Assembly: GCA_015501055.1 (NCBI GenBank)
Contig: JADNYV010000233.1
Location: 1 to 56,118 of the forward strand
DNA length: 56,118 nucleotides
From: Mucidula mucida
Lineage: Eukaryota > Basidiomycota > Agaricomycetes > Agaricales > Physalacriaceae
Direction: 5' to 3'
The position numbers and the translations under genes are program-made. A model generated the notes under the pieces. That model had not been told where the DNA came from. It did not search any database and saw only the letters and a list, made by a program, of their open reading frames with translations. This document shows, piece after piece, positions 1 to 11,290 of this stretch (the stretch's first letter is position 1; each line of letters starts with the position of its first letter).

Positions 1-1
1 A

Positions 2-1342
2 TCGCTGTCACGCGCGCGCGGAAGATCGTACGCGCCACCGCAGTCCGCGTCGCAGAGTTTCAACGAATCATACCTGTCCCGGCCGCGCTTGAACATTGGC
101 ACGGGATACGGAGGTTTGACTCCCAAGCAACAGACGTACGAGTCTGACTATGGTTCGACGAACATGAGCCCGTTCGCACGGGACATTGGAAAGGTTGTCT
201 TGGATGAGCACTCGTCTCTTTGGCGCAATATGGGATATGGCGCGAGCGGAGACGTGGGAGAGGGTGGTGGGACTTCGAGCCGACGACATAGCGTTAGCGT
301 TGTACAGCGCGGTTTCAACGCGCCTGAACAACAACCGTACGAACCTGGGCTAGGACGAGGGAGAGGGAGAGGCGCGTTGATGCTCTCGGACGACGATCTT
401 GTCGGCGATCTAAGCGGGCTTGCGCTCGACGAGCGTCGAGCATCCCCTGTAGCCATGAACCTACTTTCGTCCCGCTCTCTCCCACGATATGCCAACCCAG
501 ACCCGGTCTACAGGCCTATGAATGTTCACCAGCGTGCTCCGAGCGACGAGTACTGGCCTCAGAATCAGCCGTCATCGCCTACAGCGCGATATGTTCCTGG
601 CCACGGAATACAGTATTTTGAAAACGAGCCCCAAGGAAGGCAGCGCGCTCCGTCAATTACTTCCCCGCATCCACACACCCAGCCACAACCTCAGCCACGG
701 CCTCGCGCGCCTTCTGTTACTTCACCCGTTTCCCCAGGGCCCACGGCTAATACCAGAGATCTTGGTAAGGGTATCCCTATCCATGCCATTCCCTCTTCCT
801 GGCCTCTTGTGCTTGTCGCCTTCAAAGCTGGCCGCTCGGATCTCTTCTACCTTTCGCCGGATGCAGACCCCGATCTGCAGACGCTGAGAAAAGGCGACGC
901 TGTTCTTGTTGAAGGAGATCGTGGCCGAGATTTGGGAACGGTGTTGCGCGCGGGCGTTGCTGTCGGTGAAGTCGAAGAGCTACAACGCCGTCGGTCTGCT
1001 GCTCATGAAGGAGACGATAAGGCGGGCGAAGTGAACCCGAAGATGATCCTGGCTCGCGCTACGGCTAAGGACCTCGCGTCTATCTCGTCTAAACTCGCCG
1101 ACGAGGCAAAGGCTTTGTCCTTGTGCCAGGCCAAGGTCAAAGCCAAGGGATTGCCGATGGAGGTCGTTGATGCGGAGTATCAATGGGATCGCAGGAAGTT
1201 GACTTTCTATTATGTGAATGCGAGCGTCGGCGAAGGTGGAAGGAAAGGGAGGATTGATTTTAGGGAGCTTGTCAAGGAGCTTTTCAGGTTGTACAAGACG
1301 CGCATTTGGATGAGCGCTGTTGGAGAGGGCGAGGGGGAATAA
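2..1342 (+). CDS. PSP1 C-terminal-domain protein, 5' partial
   Basis: The frame is open from the window edge (first full codon at 2) to a TAA at 1340-1342, so the true start lies outside. The first two thirds are low-complexity, rich in Ser, Pro, Gln and Arg, with several R-A-P-S motifs. A folded C-terminal region (about 770-1320) has the PSP1 signature: a G-D-A-V-L-V-E-G-D-R-G-R-D-L-G-T-V strand-turn, then a conserved E-Y-Q-W-D-R-R-K-L-T-F-Y-Y stretch and D-F-R-E-L-V-K-E-L-F. In yeast PSP1 is a suppressor of DNA polymerase alpha mutations; in bacteria the domain occurs in YaaT-type proteins. The exact biochemical role is not established. No frameshift is seen in this exon. Function is inferred from the domain only. 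Confidence 0.85.
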   Translation, partial: SLSRARGRSYAPPQSASQSFNESYLSRPRLNIGTGYGGLTPKQQTYESDYGSTNMSPFARDIGKVVLDEHSSLWRNMGYGASGDVGEGGGTSSRRHSVSVVQRGFNAPEQQPYEPGLGRGRGRGALMLSDDDLVGDLSGLALDERRASPVAMNLLSSRSLPRYANPDPVYRPMNVHQRAPSDEYWPQNQPSSPTARYVPGHGIQYFENEPQGRQRAPSITSPHPHTQPQPQPRPRAPSVTSPVSPGPTANTRDLGKGIPIHAIPSSWPLVLVAFKAGRSDLFYLSPDADPDLQTLRKGDAVLVEGDRGRDLGTVLRAGVAVGEVEELQRRRSAAHEGDDKAGEVNPKMILARATAKDLASISSKLADEAKALSLCQAKVKAKGLPMEVVDAEYQWDRRKLTFYYVNASVGEGGRKGRIDFRELVKELFRLYKTRIWMSAVGEGEGE

Positions 1343-1934
1343 GTTGGGGTCGGCAAGGTCCGAAGAATAGTGCCGCCAATGTTTTTAAACGCTACAGTGT
1401 ATTTGTATTTAGGTCCACGTATGTGTGTTATGTACTGCTGTCTGTACTTAGTCTTGTCACTACTGTCAGATCATATTTATCAAGATGGTCAATTCCATTT
1501 ATCCTTTAGTGCTCCTTCTCTTACAGCTAGTACTTAGTTTGAACAGAGTATAGGCTGGCAAAGCCTCCCCCAAGACACTCTCTACTTATCCTTAGTGTTT
1601 CTCCAGAACAAACTTTTCGTCAAAATCTTACAAGATACCCTTCCAGAAAAACCATACTAGCACCCAGTGTATTGATGGCTGGCATCATTTCCTGTCCCGC
1701 ATGTGCGCGTTCTGCAGCGTTGAGTTTTGCGGTGATAGTTCTCGATCATCCAAATCAAGCCGACGCGTTGTGTTGCCTGATTTGGCTGTGGCGGGTTCCC
1801 TTCATCCACCACGACTTGCTATACTTGCCCTGCACTTGAGAGCATTTCTTCGACCGATCGCTCTCCATAGTAAAATCACAGGTACGTTGTGGCCATGAAG
1901 CTCGTCAACACTTTGAACTTACCGCGTCAAAACC
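1343..1934. other. intergenic, no gene seen
   Basis: This is the 3' flank of the PSP1-like gene and the 5' flank of the F-box-like gene. Short open frames here resemble no family I recognise. The first part is T-rich, as expected of a 3' UTR. Confidence 0.5.
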
Positions 1935-3572
1935 ATGAAAGACGCTTTTTTCAACGAGTTGTTGGCGCACCTTGACACGCCCGAACGTTCCTTCGAATAT
2001 ACGCCTTCATTCACCCTTGCTATATCAGCCAGCAACGAACGTCCTACATCTGAAGAGCTCCGCGCTGCACGTCATGCTATCGAATCCGCGTCTGCCGACC
2101 GCGACCAGTACGCCGGCTTGATTTACGGCTTGAAAGCATACTTGAACAAGCTCGCAAAGGACTTGCACAGGTTGACCGCCACCTTGAAGCTCATACAAGT
2201 GTTTTGGCCCCCATTCGTGGTCTTCCTGCAGAACTTCTCCTCGAAATTTTCCGCCTCACGTTCTTCTCGATCCAAGGATACGGGTTTAACCTTACGTCCT
2301 ATCATCGCGGGCCATGGGTTCTATCGCACGTGTGTCGCCGTTGGAAAGACATCGTCGCGGGGTGTCCAAGTTGTGGTCCTCCTTCCTTTGCTTCCGTCTC
2401 GCTACACAGGAAATTTGTTGGCGCTTTCCCTTCCCGTTCCCAAAGGCATCCGTTGTCATTCTACCTTTCCTCGATGACTCCCCCTACGATATGGCACGAT
2501 ATCGAGCCACAAGCTTTGTTTATCGCACCCTATTAGAGCATTCCAACAGATGGAAGGACGTTGTGCTGCATCTCGATCGTTCTTTAGCCTTGAGCCTTCT
2601 GCAGGCGCAGAACAAGCTCGATAATCTTCACCGAGTGAGGTTCTGATTATGACCGAGCAAGAGCGTACCTCAGTCACCGATTTATTTGCCAACGCGCAAA
2701 AACTGAAGCACGTCACCCTATTATCCTGCTTTCCAAGATTCGCTGTTGTCGCCCTCCCTTGGTCCCAGCTTTCCAGTCTCTTCATTTCTTCCGTCACCCT
2801 ATCTCGCAGCTTTATAGAAGCCCTCGGCAGTGCGGTCATGCTCGAGCGTCTCACAGTACGGTGCTGTACTTGGGACGAGATCATCTACAATGGAACAGAG
2901 ACAGCCTGTGTTGCACTCTTACCCGCACTGCGTTACATGACAACCGGTTATCCACAGCTTTTCGCTGTTTTGCACCTTCCTGCAGTGGAAGAACTCGTTT
3001 GCCATCAATCCTTGACGATCGAGAATCACCCCGAATGCATCTGGGACATGTTTTGTCAAGGCCGTTCTGCCTTTGCATCCCTTACATCCTTGTCCATTTT
3101 CGACAATAGAACGATGCCGAAGTATATGCTTCTAGTTCTTCAAACACTCTGGTCTCTAGAGCGACTAGAGATTGAAGTCACTCAAGCGCTGAGGGAGACA
3201 TATCTGGATCCACTTCTCCTTCGACTCAGATCCCAGCCGCACCTGCTTCCGCGTCTGTGCGCGATTACATTCAAGGAGTTGTATGACACTGGCAGGGGTT
3301 GTCAATGCTATAACCTTGAGACTAGCAAGCGGCTGTTGGACATCGTGCATGAGAGACAGGGAGTTTTGGAGACCGTGCACCTCGAGCTGAATCACCGCAT
3401 TGTCTTTCTGGCCGAGGATAGACAGCGCTTGCAGGATTTGCAGCGCCACGGCCTTGATTTCGAAGCGTCTAAATCACGACCCCCTAAAGATGACGACGAA
3501 TCGGAAGGAGAAGAAGAATCCTTGGCCAGTGTGACGGGCTCGGACGACTCCGACTCCGAAGACTCAGAATAG
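1935..3572 (+). CDS. F-box protein, reading frame broken
   Basis: Reads as a typical agaricomycete F-box protein: an N-terminal helical segment from ATG 1935, an F-box core L-P-A-E-L-L-L-E-I-F near 2213-2245, then W-V-L-S-H-V-C-R-R-W-K-D-I (about 2310-2350), a long hydrophobic leucine-rich-like region and an acidic Asp/Glu/Ser tail ending at 3572. F-box proteins are substrate adaptors of SCF ubiquitin ligases. The coding signal changes frame three times: near 2095-2120, near 2505-2530 and near 2625-2645. No GT-AG intron of normal size explains the changes, and each equals the loss of one base. It may be an intact gene with sequencing deletions, or a young pseudogene; F-box genes are numerous and often decayed in these fungi. 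Confidence 0.65.
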
Positions 3573-4387
3573 AGGGCATAATGATGAGGAGTGGGTACTT
3601 TGGCAGGGAGTGGAAATAGTTCAGCAAGGTCGCGAAGCGGAACAAAATGGACAGACTGAGGATGAAGTTGGGATGTCGAGGGTTCAATAGGTCGGTTCTC
3701 CTGAGAACCTTGGGTGGCCCTCAATTAATTGAAAGCTGTGCATTGAGTCATTATCATAAGAATGGTGCAGATGAGAACATGTTGGTAGAAGGTCTATTAG
3801 TTCTGCTTTGCGCGAATTACAATCGAGGCCGCCTCAATCCTTGGATCAGCTCTTAGATTTCAACAGGCGGGCGGTATATCGCCGGCTTTGGCACAACGAT
3901 GTCGGTCATCATCATACCCCGTCGTCGTACCGTTCTTCTCGCACTTCCCGCATGAAGGCTCAAGGGTGTCGGTAAGCACACTCGGAGCAGCGATCGACCA
4001 GGCGTGGGATCCCAGTGCACCGACCAATCAATCACGATACAATCAATACAATTTCTACTTAACACGTCCTTCAAAAGTTACCTCTCGTCAGCTGCGTGTC
4101 CTCGCTTGCCCTGCACTCAGTCTTTCCGACAGGCCCCTGTCCACGACGTCCGTTTAGATTGCAGGTTGAAACGGTCTAATTGACACATCGAAGCATCGTG
4201 CATCATTTCTTAGTAGGATGCTGGTCTATGCTGATGCCATTCTGATTTTGGACAGACTAGGAACTATCAATGAAAAACAGCATTTCTATACAGCCATTGA
4301 CTGCCACGCGTCTTCCGCCCAACATCCGCCTTACTGTTGGGTGAGACGAGAACGCTAGTGCTTCTTGCTTCCGACCCCCATCACCCC
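3573..4387. other. intergenic, no gene seen
   Basis: Between the F-box-like gene and the transpeptidase. Several short open frames occur on both strands, none with recognisable domains. It presumably holds the terminator of one gene and the promoter of the next. Confidence 0.45.
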
Positions 4388-6321
4388 ATGGCCAGGATAC
4401 GGACCACCATATGGCTGCTCGCCATCGTAGCTTTTGCTCAAGCCTTGGTGATCCCGCGTAACGCAGATCAGAAGGGCAAGAACGGCGCTGTAGCGAGCGA
4501 GGTCGCAGAATGCTCGGACGTCGGGGTCGGGATGCTCATTCGCGGCGGGAGCGCTGCAGACGCGGTAAGTTCATATCGTCTATGTTGAATTTTTGTTCAT
4601 CATGTTCAGATCATCGCGACTGGCCTGTGCGTAGGAACGATCAACGCGTTCCACAGTGGTATTGGCGGCGGCGGTTTCATGTTGGTTCGCTCTCGAGGAA
4701 AACATGGAAAGGCATCGTATGAAACGGTACGTGTGTTTCTGAACATTGAACTAGGACTGAGCAGCGTAGATTGATTTCAGAGAGACGATGCCTGCCTTGG
4801 GGAACGAGACTATGTATTCGAATAATACCAATCCAACCGCGTCGACTGTAGGCGGGTTATCTGTGGGTGTTCCAGGAGAGCTGCGCGGGTGGAAGACCCT
4901 ACACGCGCGACATGGTAAACTTCCATGGGCTGAACTCTTCCAGCCAGCGATTAGACTGGCACGGTATGGCTTCACAGTGAATCAGGATCTCGAAGACGCT
5001 TTGGCTTGTACGCTGTTTTATACTAACATTTTCTGACGCTTAACAAGACCAACAGCGAGCTATTCTTTCCTTACCGCGGACCCTCTTTGGGCGGAAACAT
5101 ACGCGCCAAATGGAACCCTCGCGAGAAAAGGCAGCACTATTTATCGAAAAAGGTATGCCAAAACCTTGGAAACGCTTGCGCTATACGGCGCAGACGCGTT
5201 TTACACGGGTCCGCTGGCAGAAAGGACGAGCACGGCTGCGCGCGAGGCTGGCGGGATTTTGACACCCGCAGACCTGGCAAACTACACCGCGATCGTGCGC
5301 TCGCCGAGCAACATCACCTACCGTGGACGCTTCCGCATCTTTTCCACTGTCGCGCCGTCTTCTGGCTCTGTCGTGCTCTCTGCCTTGCGAATCTTTGACG
5401 CGTATGCCAATAACACGGAAACTGATTTGCACACGCACCAGTTGATCCAGGCCACCAGGTTCGCGTATGGTCAGAGGACGAACTTTGGAGATCCGGCTTT
5501 TACAAAAAATGTGACTAGATTGGAGCAAGAGTATTTGTCGGACGAGGTAGTCGAGAAGGTGAGGGAGATGTTGCCGCAGAATACGACGTACGCGGCCAAC
5601 TACTACGATCCTGCGGCGTATCAGATTCTGAGCGATAATGGCACGTCACATATTGCGGCGGTGGATAGACATGGGAACGCCGTGTCGTTGACGACGACAG
5701 TCAACTTGTATTGGGGCAGTCAGGTTATGACTCAAGATGGTTAGTAACCTTTGCAATCTTTTCATCTCTCCTCATTATTTGTTGACAGGAGTCATTCTCA
5801 ACAATGAAATGGATGACTTTTCGAGCCCGGGGTTGACCAATGCGTTTGGATTCGCGCCGAGCCCTGTAAACTTTATACGTCCGTTCAAGAGACCACAGTC
5901 GTCTATCGCATCTTCGATTGCGGAGGACCTGCACACGGGCGAGTTGATCATGGCGACGGGCTCCGCGGGTGGGTCGCGCATCATCACGGCGACGCTGCAG
6001 AATCTGCACCACCACCTCGACTTGGGGTTGTCTGCGGAGGAGGCGGCGTACACTCCGCGCTGGCACGACCAGCTGGGGCCTTCGACGCTATTCGAAGGAC
6101 TGTACAACGAGTCGGATACGACGTTTTATGAGGCAGGTGTCCAGTTGGGCATTGCTGCGTTTAGTAATAAGACGGTGGGGTATTTGGTGGGGTTGGGGTA
6201 CAATGTGAGTGGGGAGGCGTATAGTGGGAGTACGAGCCATGTTATTGTGAGGAGTGCGGATGGGGTGTTCGAGGCGGCGAATGATCCACGCAAGTCGGCG
6301 GGGGGTGGGAGTGCGTATTGA
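4388..6321 (+). CDS. gamma-glutamyltranspeptidase, secreted or vacuolar
   Basis: Exons 4388-4564, 4610-4726, 4770-5007, 5056-5739 and 5789-6321 give a 582-residue protein with uninterrupted phase. The four introns (43-49 bp) are all GT-AG. It starts with a signal peptide or anchor (hydrophobic W-L-L-A-I-V-A-F-A near residues 9-17). Family hallmarks: G-G-S-A-A-D-A near residue 55, I-D-F-R-E-T, and the autoprocessing site N-G-T-S-H-I-A, whose Thr is the nucleophile and the new N-terminus of the small subunit. T-G-V-I/G-V-I-L-N-N-E-M-D-D-F and G-S-A-G-G-S-R-I-I follow as in active enzymes. It cleaves gamma-glutamyl bonds of glutathione and its conjugates. ATG 4388 is preferred because it opens the signal sequence. 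Length and motifs are normal; it appears functional. Confidence 0.93.
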
Positions 6322-6589
6322 GCTGATAAAATCGTGACGGAGATAGATATGTACTGAGTGGTATGGCAGAACGTATCTTGGACTCTACAATGCAAGCCTT
6401 CCTTTTGCACCGAGCAATCAACGCGTCCATGAGTTGTCATGACGCGGGCCTAGACTTGAAATGCTCTGAAAGATGCATTGAATTTCGGGAAAAGGAGTGT
6501 GAATAGGTACACAAACAAAGTAAAAGGAAAGAACTATGCGTATCGTTCGGTTACCAGAACCGTAGCAAGACAGAAGACCCTGTGTGTGT

Positions 6590-7874
6590 TTAAGCATCAA
6601 GTTTACCATCTCCAATCTCTACCACAGGCTGCTTCTGGCTATCGCTGGCTCCGTCTCCGTCTCCTCTAAGTTCCTCTTCAACCTCAGGCTGTGCCTCCAG
6701 ATCAATGTCCACTGTTCCATGTCCGGTGTTCGTGCTCGTCAATTGCTTGGGTGCACTGGCAAACTGCAAGGACTCCGTGGCTGAGAAGACATTGCTTCGC
6801 ATGTGCGGGAGGGATGGGCGCGTCCATGAGTCGTCGGGACGCGAATGCCCAGCCATGACACGGGCGATGATGAGAGTCGGCGCGATACCCTGGGAGTAAG
6901 AATGAGTATGATGGATACTGGTCGATGAGTACCTACGGTGATGCTGTAGGATATGTTGGCAGGGTAGGTGTAGGCAGTCAACACTGTGTTGTCAGTGAAG
7001 TAGAACTCGTAGGCATATGCAATAAGAAGTCTATGTAAACAATGGCATACATAGCAGCCGATTCGACAAGGATCTCAATGATGCCTCGGTAGGTCTTGAG
7101 GCTGGCACCAATGCCGCTGACTCGCACAATACAAAGAGGATGAGGATGGTACACAAACTATTTTTGGCCACCGTCATTGAGTAATAGACCAATGTCCAAT
7201 TGACTCGGCTGCCACCAGCAAAGCTGATATCGGCAACAATATAGACAAGGACTATGCAGGCACTGACTAAATACAATCATGAAGAGGACATTCTCAAACA
7301 GCATTGGGACTTGCCGGTCTCGATGATCACACAAAGGCTGGGTACAGCAGGATTTTCAGATTTCCGCATATAACACCCAGCAGCGCCATCTAATTCAAGG
7401 TATCAGCCATTCAGGTTGCTTGTTAGTCAGTGAGTGTACACACCAAGATAAGTCTGCCACAAGAATACTAAGTACACGAAGTACATCTCCGGCAAATGAC
7501 AATGGTACGCCACCAGCAAGGTCAAAGTTGAACTCCTTCTCCAACGATGTTCCATGAGCAATGAAGAGGAGGTCAACGTATTGCCAGCTCAGGCTCAGAA
7601 TGACAGTGTTGGCGACCCACAAGAAGGAGATGATGCTGGCAAGGGTAAGCCGTTTCCGATTGGGCTGTGTGCTCTCGACTAAATGAATGGTAATATGAGA
7701 TGGGGGTTATGTCTTGAAGGATGAGAAGCACCTACTTGTATAGTGTAATGCAACAAAGAAGATGTACGTGTAAATTCCGTGACAGAAAGCCAGGAGAATT
7801 GCTCGATGTAACGTCGTAGACATGAGAGACTGAACATCGGCTACGGTGACACCATAGTCCTTGAAAGTTGACAT
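6590..7874 (-). CDS. seven-TM membrane protein (DUF6534-like), frame broken
   Basis: Read on the minus strand from ATG 7874 to TAA 6590-6592. Several hydrophobic segments, a W-R-C-W-V-L-Y motif, V-Y-Y-S-M-T-V-A and G-I-A-P-T-L-I-I-A-R-V-M-A-G match agaricomycete 7-TM proteins of unknown function (DUF6533/6534 type). Introns seen: 7679-7735, one starting near 7442, 7267-7314 (GC-AG, donor GCAAGT) and 6890-6936. The last exon, 6590-6889, carries a polar, Glu-rich cytoplasmic-like tail. Coding frame is lost near 7356, 7337, 7134 and 7034, each consistent with one missing base next to a short homopolymer; the join before the W-R-C-W exon is also uncertain. Ligand and role are unknown. It may be an intact gene with sequencing deletions. 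Confidence 0.6.
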
Positions 7875-8335
7875 GATGGTTTTGGCTTTGTTGACTGGCG
7901 CGGCCGTCTGCCTCTAGATCTTTATATGTAACACTATGAATTAGTGAAACGATGATACTTAGGATGTAGGCTGACGGTGTCCACGGCAACGCAGCCCGCG
8001 TTCATCGTCTTGTTCAGTATACTTATACAAGTTGGTCGAATCTAAGAAGAACCATATCGTGTTGTTTAAATCAATATCTATGAGATCGACTCTAGTGAGA
8101 CAATCAGGACGAATCTCAGGAAAGAAAGCAAAGGGACTCGCACGAAAACCGTGTCCCCCTTCATCAATGACCAGTCTGGGCATGTAAACTCTCTCATTTT
8201 CAACGCGACGCACCCTCAGATCCCAGATGTTGCTTTGAAGCCTACGGTACTACCAACAAATTTGGGTCTCAGGACAGTTACCAAGGAAACAAGAAGACGA
8301 TATTCAATCTTCAATTCCTTTGCTTCAAAATGCCA
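7875..8335. other. intergenic between two minus-strand genes
   Basis: Holds the 5' region of the 7-TM gene and the 3' flank of the glycosidase. Short open frames on both strands show no domain I recognise. Confidence 0.4.
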
Positions 8336-9469
8336 TCAAGGTGTACATATGCCCACATTCACACAATCCCTCCATGCTGCGTACATCATGAGCACAAACG
8401 ACTGACCCTCCGGACTTCCAGTTATAATTGGATTACGATCGCTCCAATTGAGAGGATTGACCGCTGGACCAGCGATACCATCCCCGTCGACATGGCTCGC
8501 GATAATCCTCCTCATCGCATCCGCCCATTTAACGTACGTCCCGCCAAAGACTTTTGGACGCAGCACGGCCACGCGATACACAACCGCCGCGAATAATGCG
8601 GACCCGGACGTATCCCCAAACCACAAGCTCCCATCGTCAACATAGTTTCTCACAAGCCCATTTTCATCCGGCGATGCCTCCATAACCGCATCCAAAATCT
8701 CCTTTATCCACCCCGTCAGCGCGCGAATCGCTGCCCGATCCTTCTTCAGAAACGGCGCATGTAGTGTTGCAGCCAAAACGCGCGCCATCCCGCTCGCAGC
8801 CCACGCGTTCCCCGTCGACCACAGCCCCGCATCCGCGTTTTCTGGCCCGACAATGTGCATCCATACTCCTCCGCCACCCTTGGACTGGAGCACCTCCCTA
8901 TACAATCCACATTGCTCATAGGCAATCCGAAGGAGCTGCGCGTCGCGCGTCGCAGAGCCATAGTACGCGATAAATGGTGGCGCCATGAACATAAAGTCCG
9001 CCCATAGCTCAGGCACGCTGACGCGGTGGCTGATCGCACCATTTGCCCGGCGTGGGGCGCCAGTGAGGACGTAGTGAAGCTCCTCCCGGGCGTGCTTGAG
9101 GTAGGCTGGATGCCGCAGGCCAAGGAGGTACGCGACGGGACCGAGGGACGCGGGATCTCCCACGGCACCATCGCCATCGCTGAGGCTATTGGGTGGGGGC
9201 GCGAAGGTGATCCAATCGCGGCCGGCTGCCAAGGCAGGAGTGTTATCCGGGATGTCTGGTGGAAGAGGGAAAGCGGACTGGGAGTATTCGCTGAGATGGG
9301 GAGAATAGAGCTCGAGAAGCGCGATGGACGCGGCACCGAATTCCCATGAGTGGCTGGGTAGACGGAGCGTCTGGTTGAGGACGCTAAAGACGTCGAACGA
9401 GGCATCGTAAGGCGCCACGATAGAGGAGAAGTTGCTGGTCAATGAGAGAAAGAGGCTGCCGAGGAGCAT
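8336..9469 (-). CDS. secreted GH105/GH88-like unsaturated glycuronyl hydrolase
   Basis: Single-exon gene of 377 codons from ATG 9469; a GTG-initiated extension to 9532 adds nothing family-like. A short hydrophobic N-terminus (L-G-S-L-F-L-S-L) suggests secretion. The body matches six-hairpin glycosidases of the GH105/GH88 type: G-P-V-A-Y-L-L-G-L, an A-I-S-H-R block, E-L-W-A-D-F-M-F-M-A-P-P-F-I-A-Y-Y-G, and the conserved D-A-G-L-W-S-T-G-N-A-W-A-A-S-G-M. These enzymes hydrate the double bond of unsaturated uronic sugars released by pectin or glycosaminoglycan lyases, so a role in plant-wall oligosaccharide breakdown is inferred. The Asp before F-M-F-M-A-P-P and the Asp of D-A-G-L-W are the likely catalytic or binding acids. 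No frameshift is seen. Confidence 0.82.
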   Translation of the reverse strand: MLLGSLFLSLTSNFSSIVAPYDASFDVFSVLNQTLRLPSHSWEFGAASIALLELYSPHLSEYSQSAFPLPPDIPDNTPALAAGRDWITFAPPPNSLSDGDGAVGDPASLGPVAYLLGLRHPAYLKHAREELHYVLTGAPRRANGAISHRVSVPELWADFMFMAPPFIAYYGSATRDAQLLRIAYEQCGLYREVLQSKGGGGVWMHIVGPENADAGLWSTGNAWAASGMARVLAATLHAPFLKKDRAAIRALTGWIKEILDAVMEASPDENGLVRNYVDDGSLWFGDTSGSALFAAVVYRVAVLRPKVFGGTYVKWADAMRRIIASHVDGDGIAGPAVNPLNWSDRNPIITGSPEGQSFVLMMYAAWRDCVNVGICTP

Positions 9470-11290
9470 GACGGATGAAGTGAGGTTGCATGGAGAGCTT
9501 CGTTCCTTATATGCCAACGCCCGTGTGATCACCTCGTACGTGTTCTGTCACCATGGACCATGGGGTGGCGCCAAGATTCGGGAGCGGATTCAAGACGCCG
9601 TTATGGGGAGGAGCTGGTAATTCCGAAGTAAAGAATGAATGGTTACAAGCGCAGACCGTGAAATTCTCACCACCAGCTGTCTCAACTGATCCGCTGGAAA
9701 GAAGCTCCTGGTTCTGACACGGTACTGGGGCGGCTGTACAATTCTTCGGTGTAAGTATTGGCGGTAGGGAGGGAATAATAGTTCGCCTACCGCGAGGTGA
9801 CCAATCGCGTTATGGAAAGCATCATTGCCGAACACAGATGACCAAAAGGGTAGCAGAGTACACTGATCCCGATCTGGACTTGTGCTTCTTTAGATAGCTA
9901 TAAACGTATTCAGTCGACGAGGGCGTTTGATAGGTGAAGGACAAACATGATACGCAGGGCAATCAACAGCGACGTTGTGATGAACGAAAGTGTAGAGACC
10001 CCATTCCAATCTACTACGGGATCTCGGAACATCAATGAACGTGGCAGCAACTATAAACACGGTACAATCAGCGAGGTAGTCGGCGGACTGACCAGTACTC
10101 GCCCATATCTGGACCGACACAGATGTACAGACCAGAAGGCCAAACCTACATTCTTCGTGAGTGACCGTGGCCAAGTCGAGAATGGTAGTAACGTTACATA
10201 CACACGTCCCAAAGGATATGACTGAATCTGTGCACGAGCAACGTGCGACGAACAGCGTCAGGATCCGGACATGAATTCATCCAAGAGCCAGTATAAATCC
10301 AGCGTTGTGGGAAAGCAGAGACATGGCGAGTGCCAGGGGAAAATGAGCTTTTCGTGATTGCTGACTCCGCAAGAACAGGTTGAGCAAAAGTAGATCGATG
10401 CTTTGAAGAGAGACGATATGATTTTTGAAAGCACTGTCATTCCGAACAAATTATCCATGGTAGGCCGATAGATGCCATACGATAGGCGCTTATCCTAGTG
10501 ATTTGTTCTCAGACTGACATCCATGAACGAAGACGGAGACACAGTGGCATGGTATATGAGGGTGAGTGCACCAAGTGCCAATTTCAAACTTTCAGCGTGT
10601 TGAGTGAGAATACGTACCGCGGCGACGGGAAGACAATCCACACTCGTCCTCCAGTCCTCCTTTCCAGAAAGTGGTACTTGGGCGTGATATAGGAGCTGCA
10701 CACTAAGCCTCGAAGCAGGTTTGAGGTGATAAGAAACATACGCGCAATGAGTAGATCACGATCCAGGTCGAGAAAGAATAAAGATTATGATCATGAGAAG
10801 GCCGTCGTATGATGGAGTCCCAGCCTTGGACCAATGATATACGTACATCTTTCTGTGTTGAAGCAGAAGGAGCTGCAGTTATGGGGTCGGGAATGCTCAC
10901 GCCTTCAACACTCGTTGCCCGCTGTCTAGTCGACACGTGAGATGGGTCTGTAGGACAAGTTGAAGCGTACTGAAGAGTAGCTAGGATTTTAAAACTCATT
11001 AGGTCACTACATGCGGGTGAATAAACGCGGTTATTGTAATGAAGGAGCTGCTCGCCATTAGAGTTGAACGAGACGCGTCGTATTCGTCGTCTGTAGTCGA
11101 AAGACACAGGCAATTCCTTCGGTTCATGACGGTAAGCGGTAAGCCATAAGCCCGGCAGGCAAAGCCATGATTAGCTAATATGATCGGGGCCGGAATATTT
11201 TTTTGGGAAAATCGATCGAAAAATTACTTTGCACTTCCTCTCACCTCTCAAACCCGACTTTCACTCCCGCCATCCCCACACGCTCTCGCG
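9470..11290. other. 1.8 kb without a supportable gene
   Basis: Minus-strand frames between about 9590 and 11113 look weakly coding and contain possible splice sites, but I could not assemble a consistent exon chain or recognise a domain. It may be a decayed gene. The last 100 bases before 11291 are pyrimidine-rich (CTCACCTCTC...), typical of promoters of highly expressed fungal genes such as the nucleolin-like gene downstream. Confidence 0.35.

Noticed and set aside
9590..11113. Possible second 7-TM gene on the minus strand
   Set aside because: Hydrophobic patches exist but no consistent exon chain or family motif could be built.
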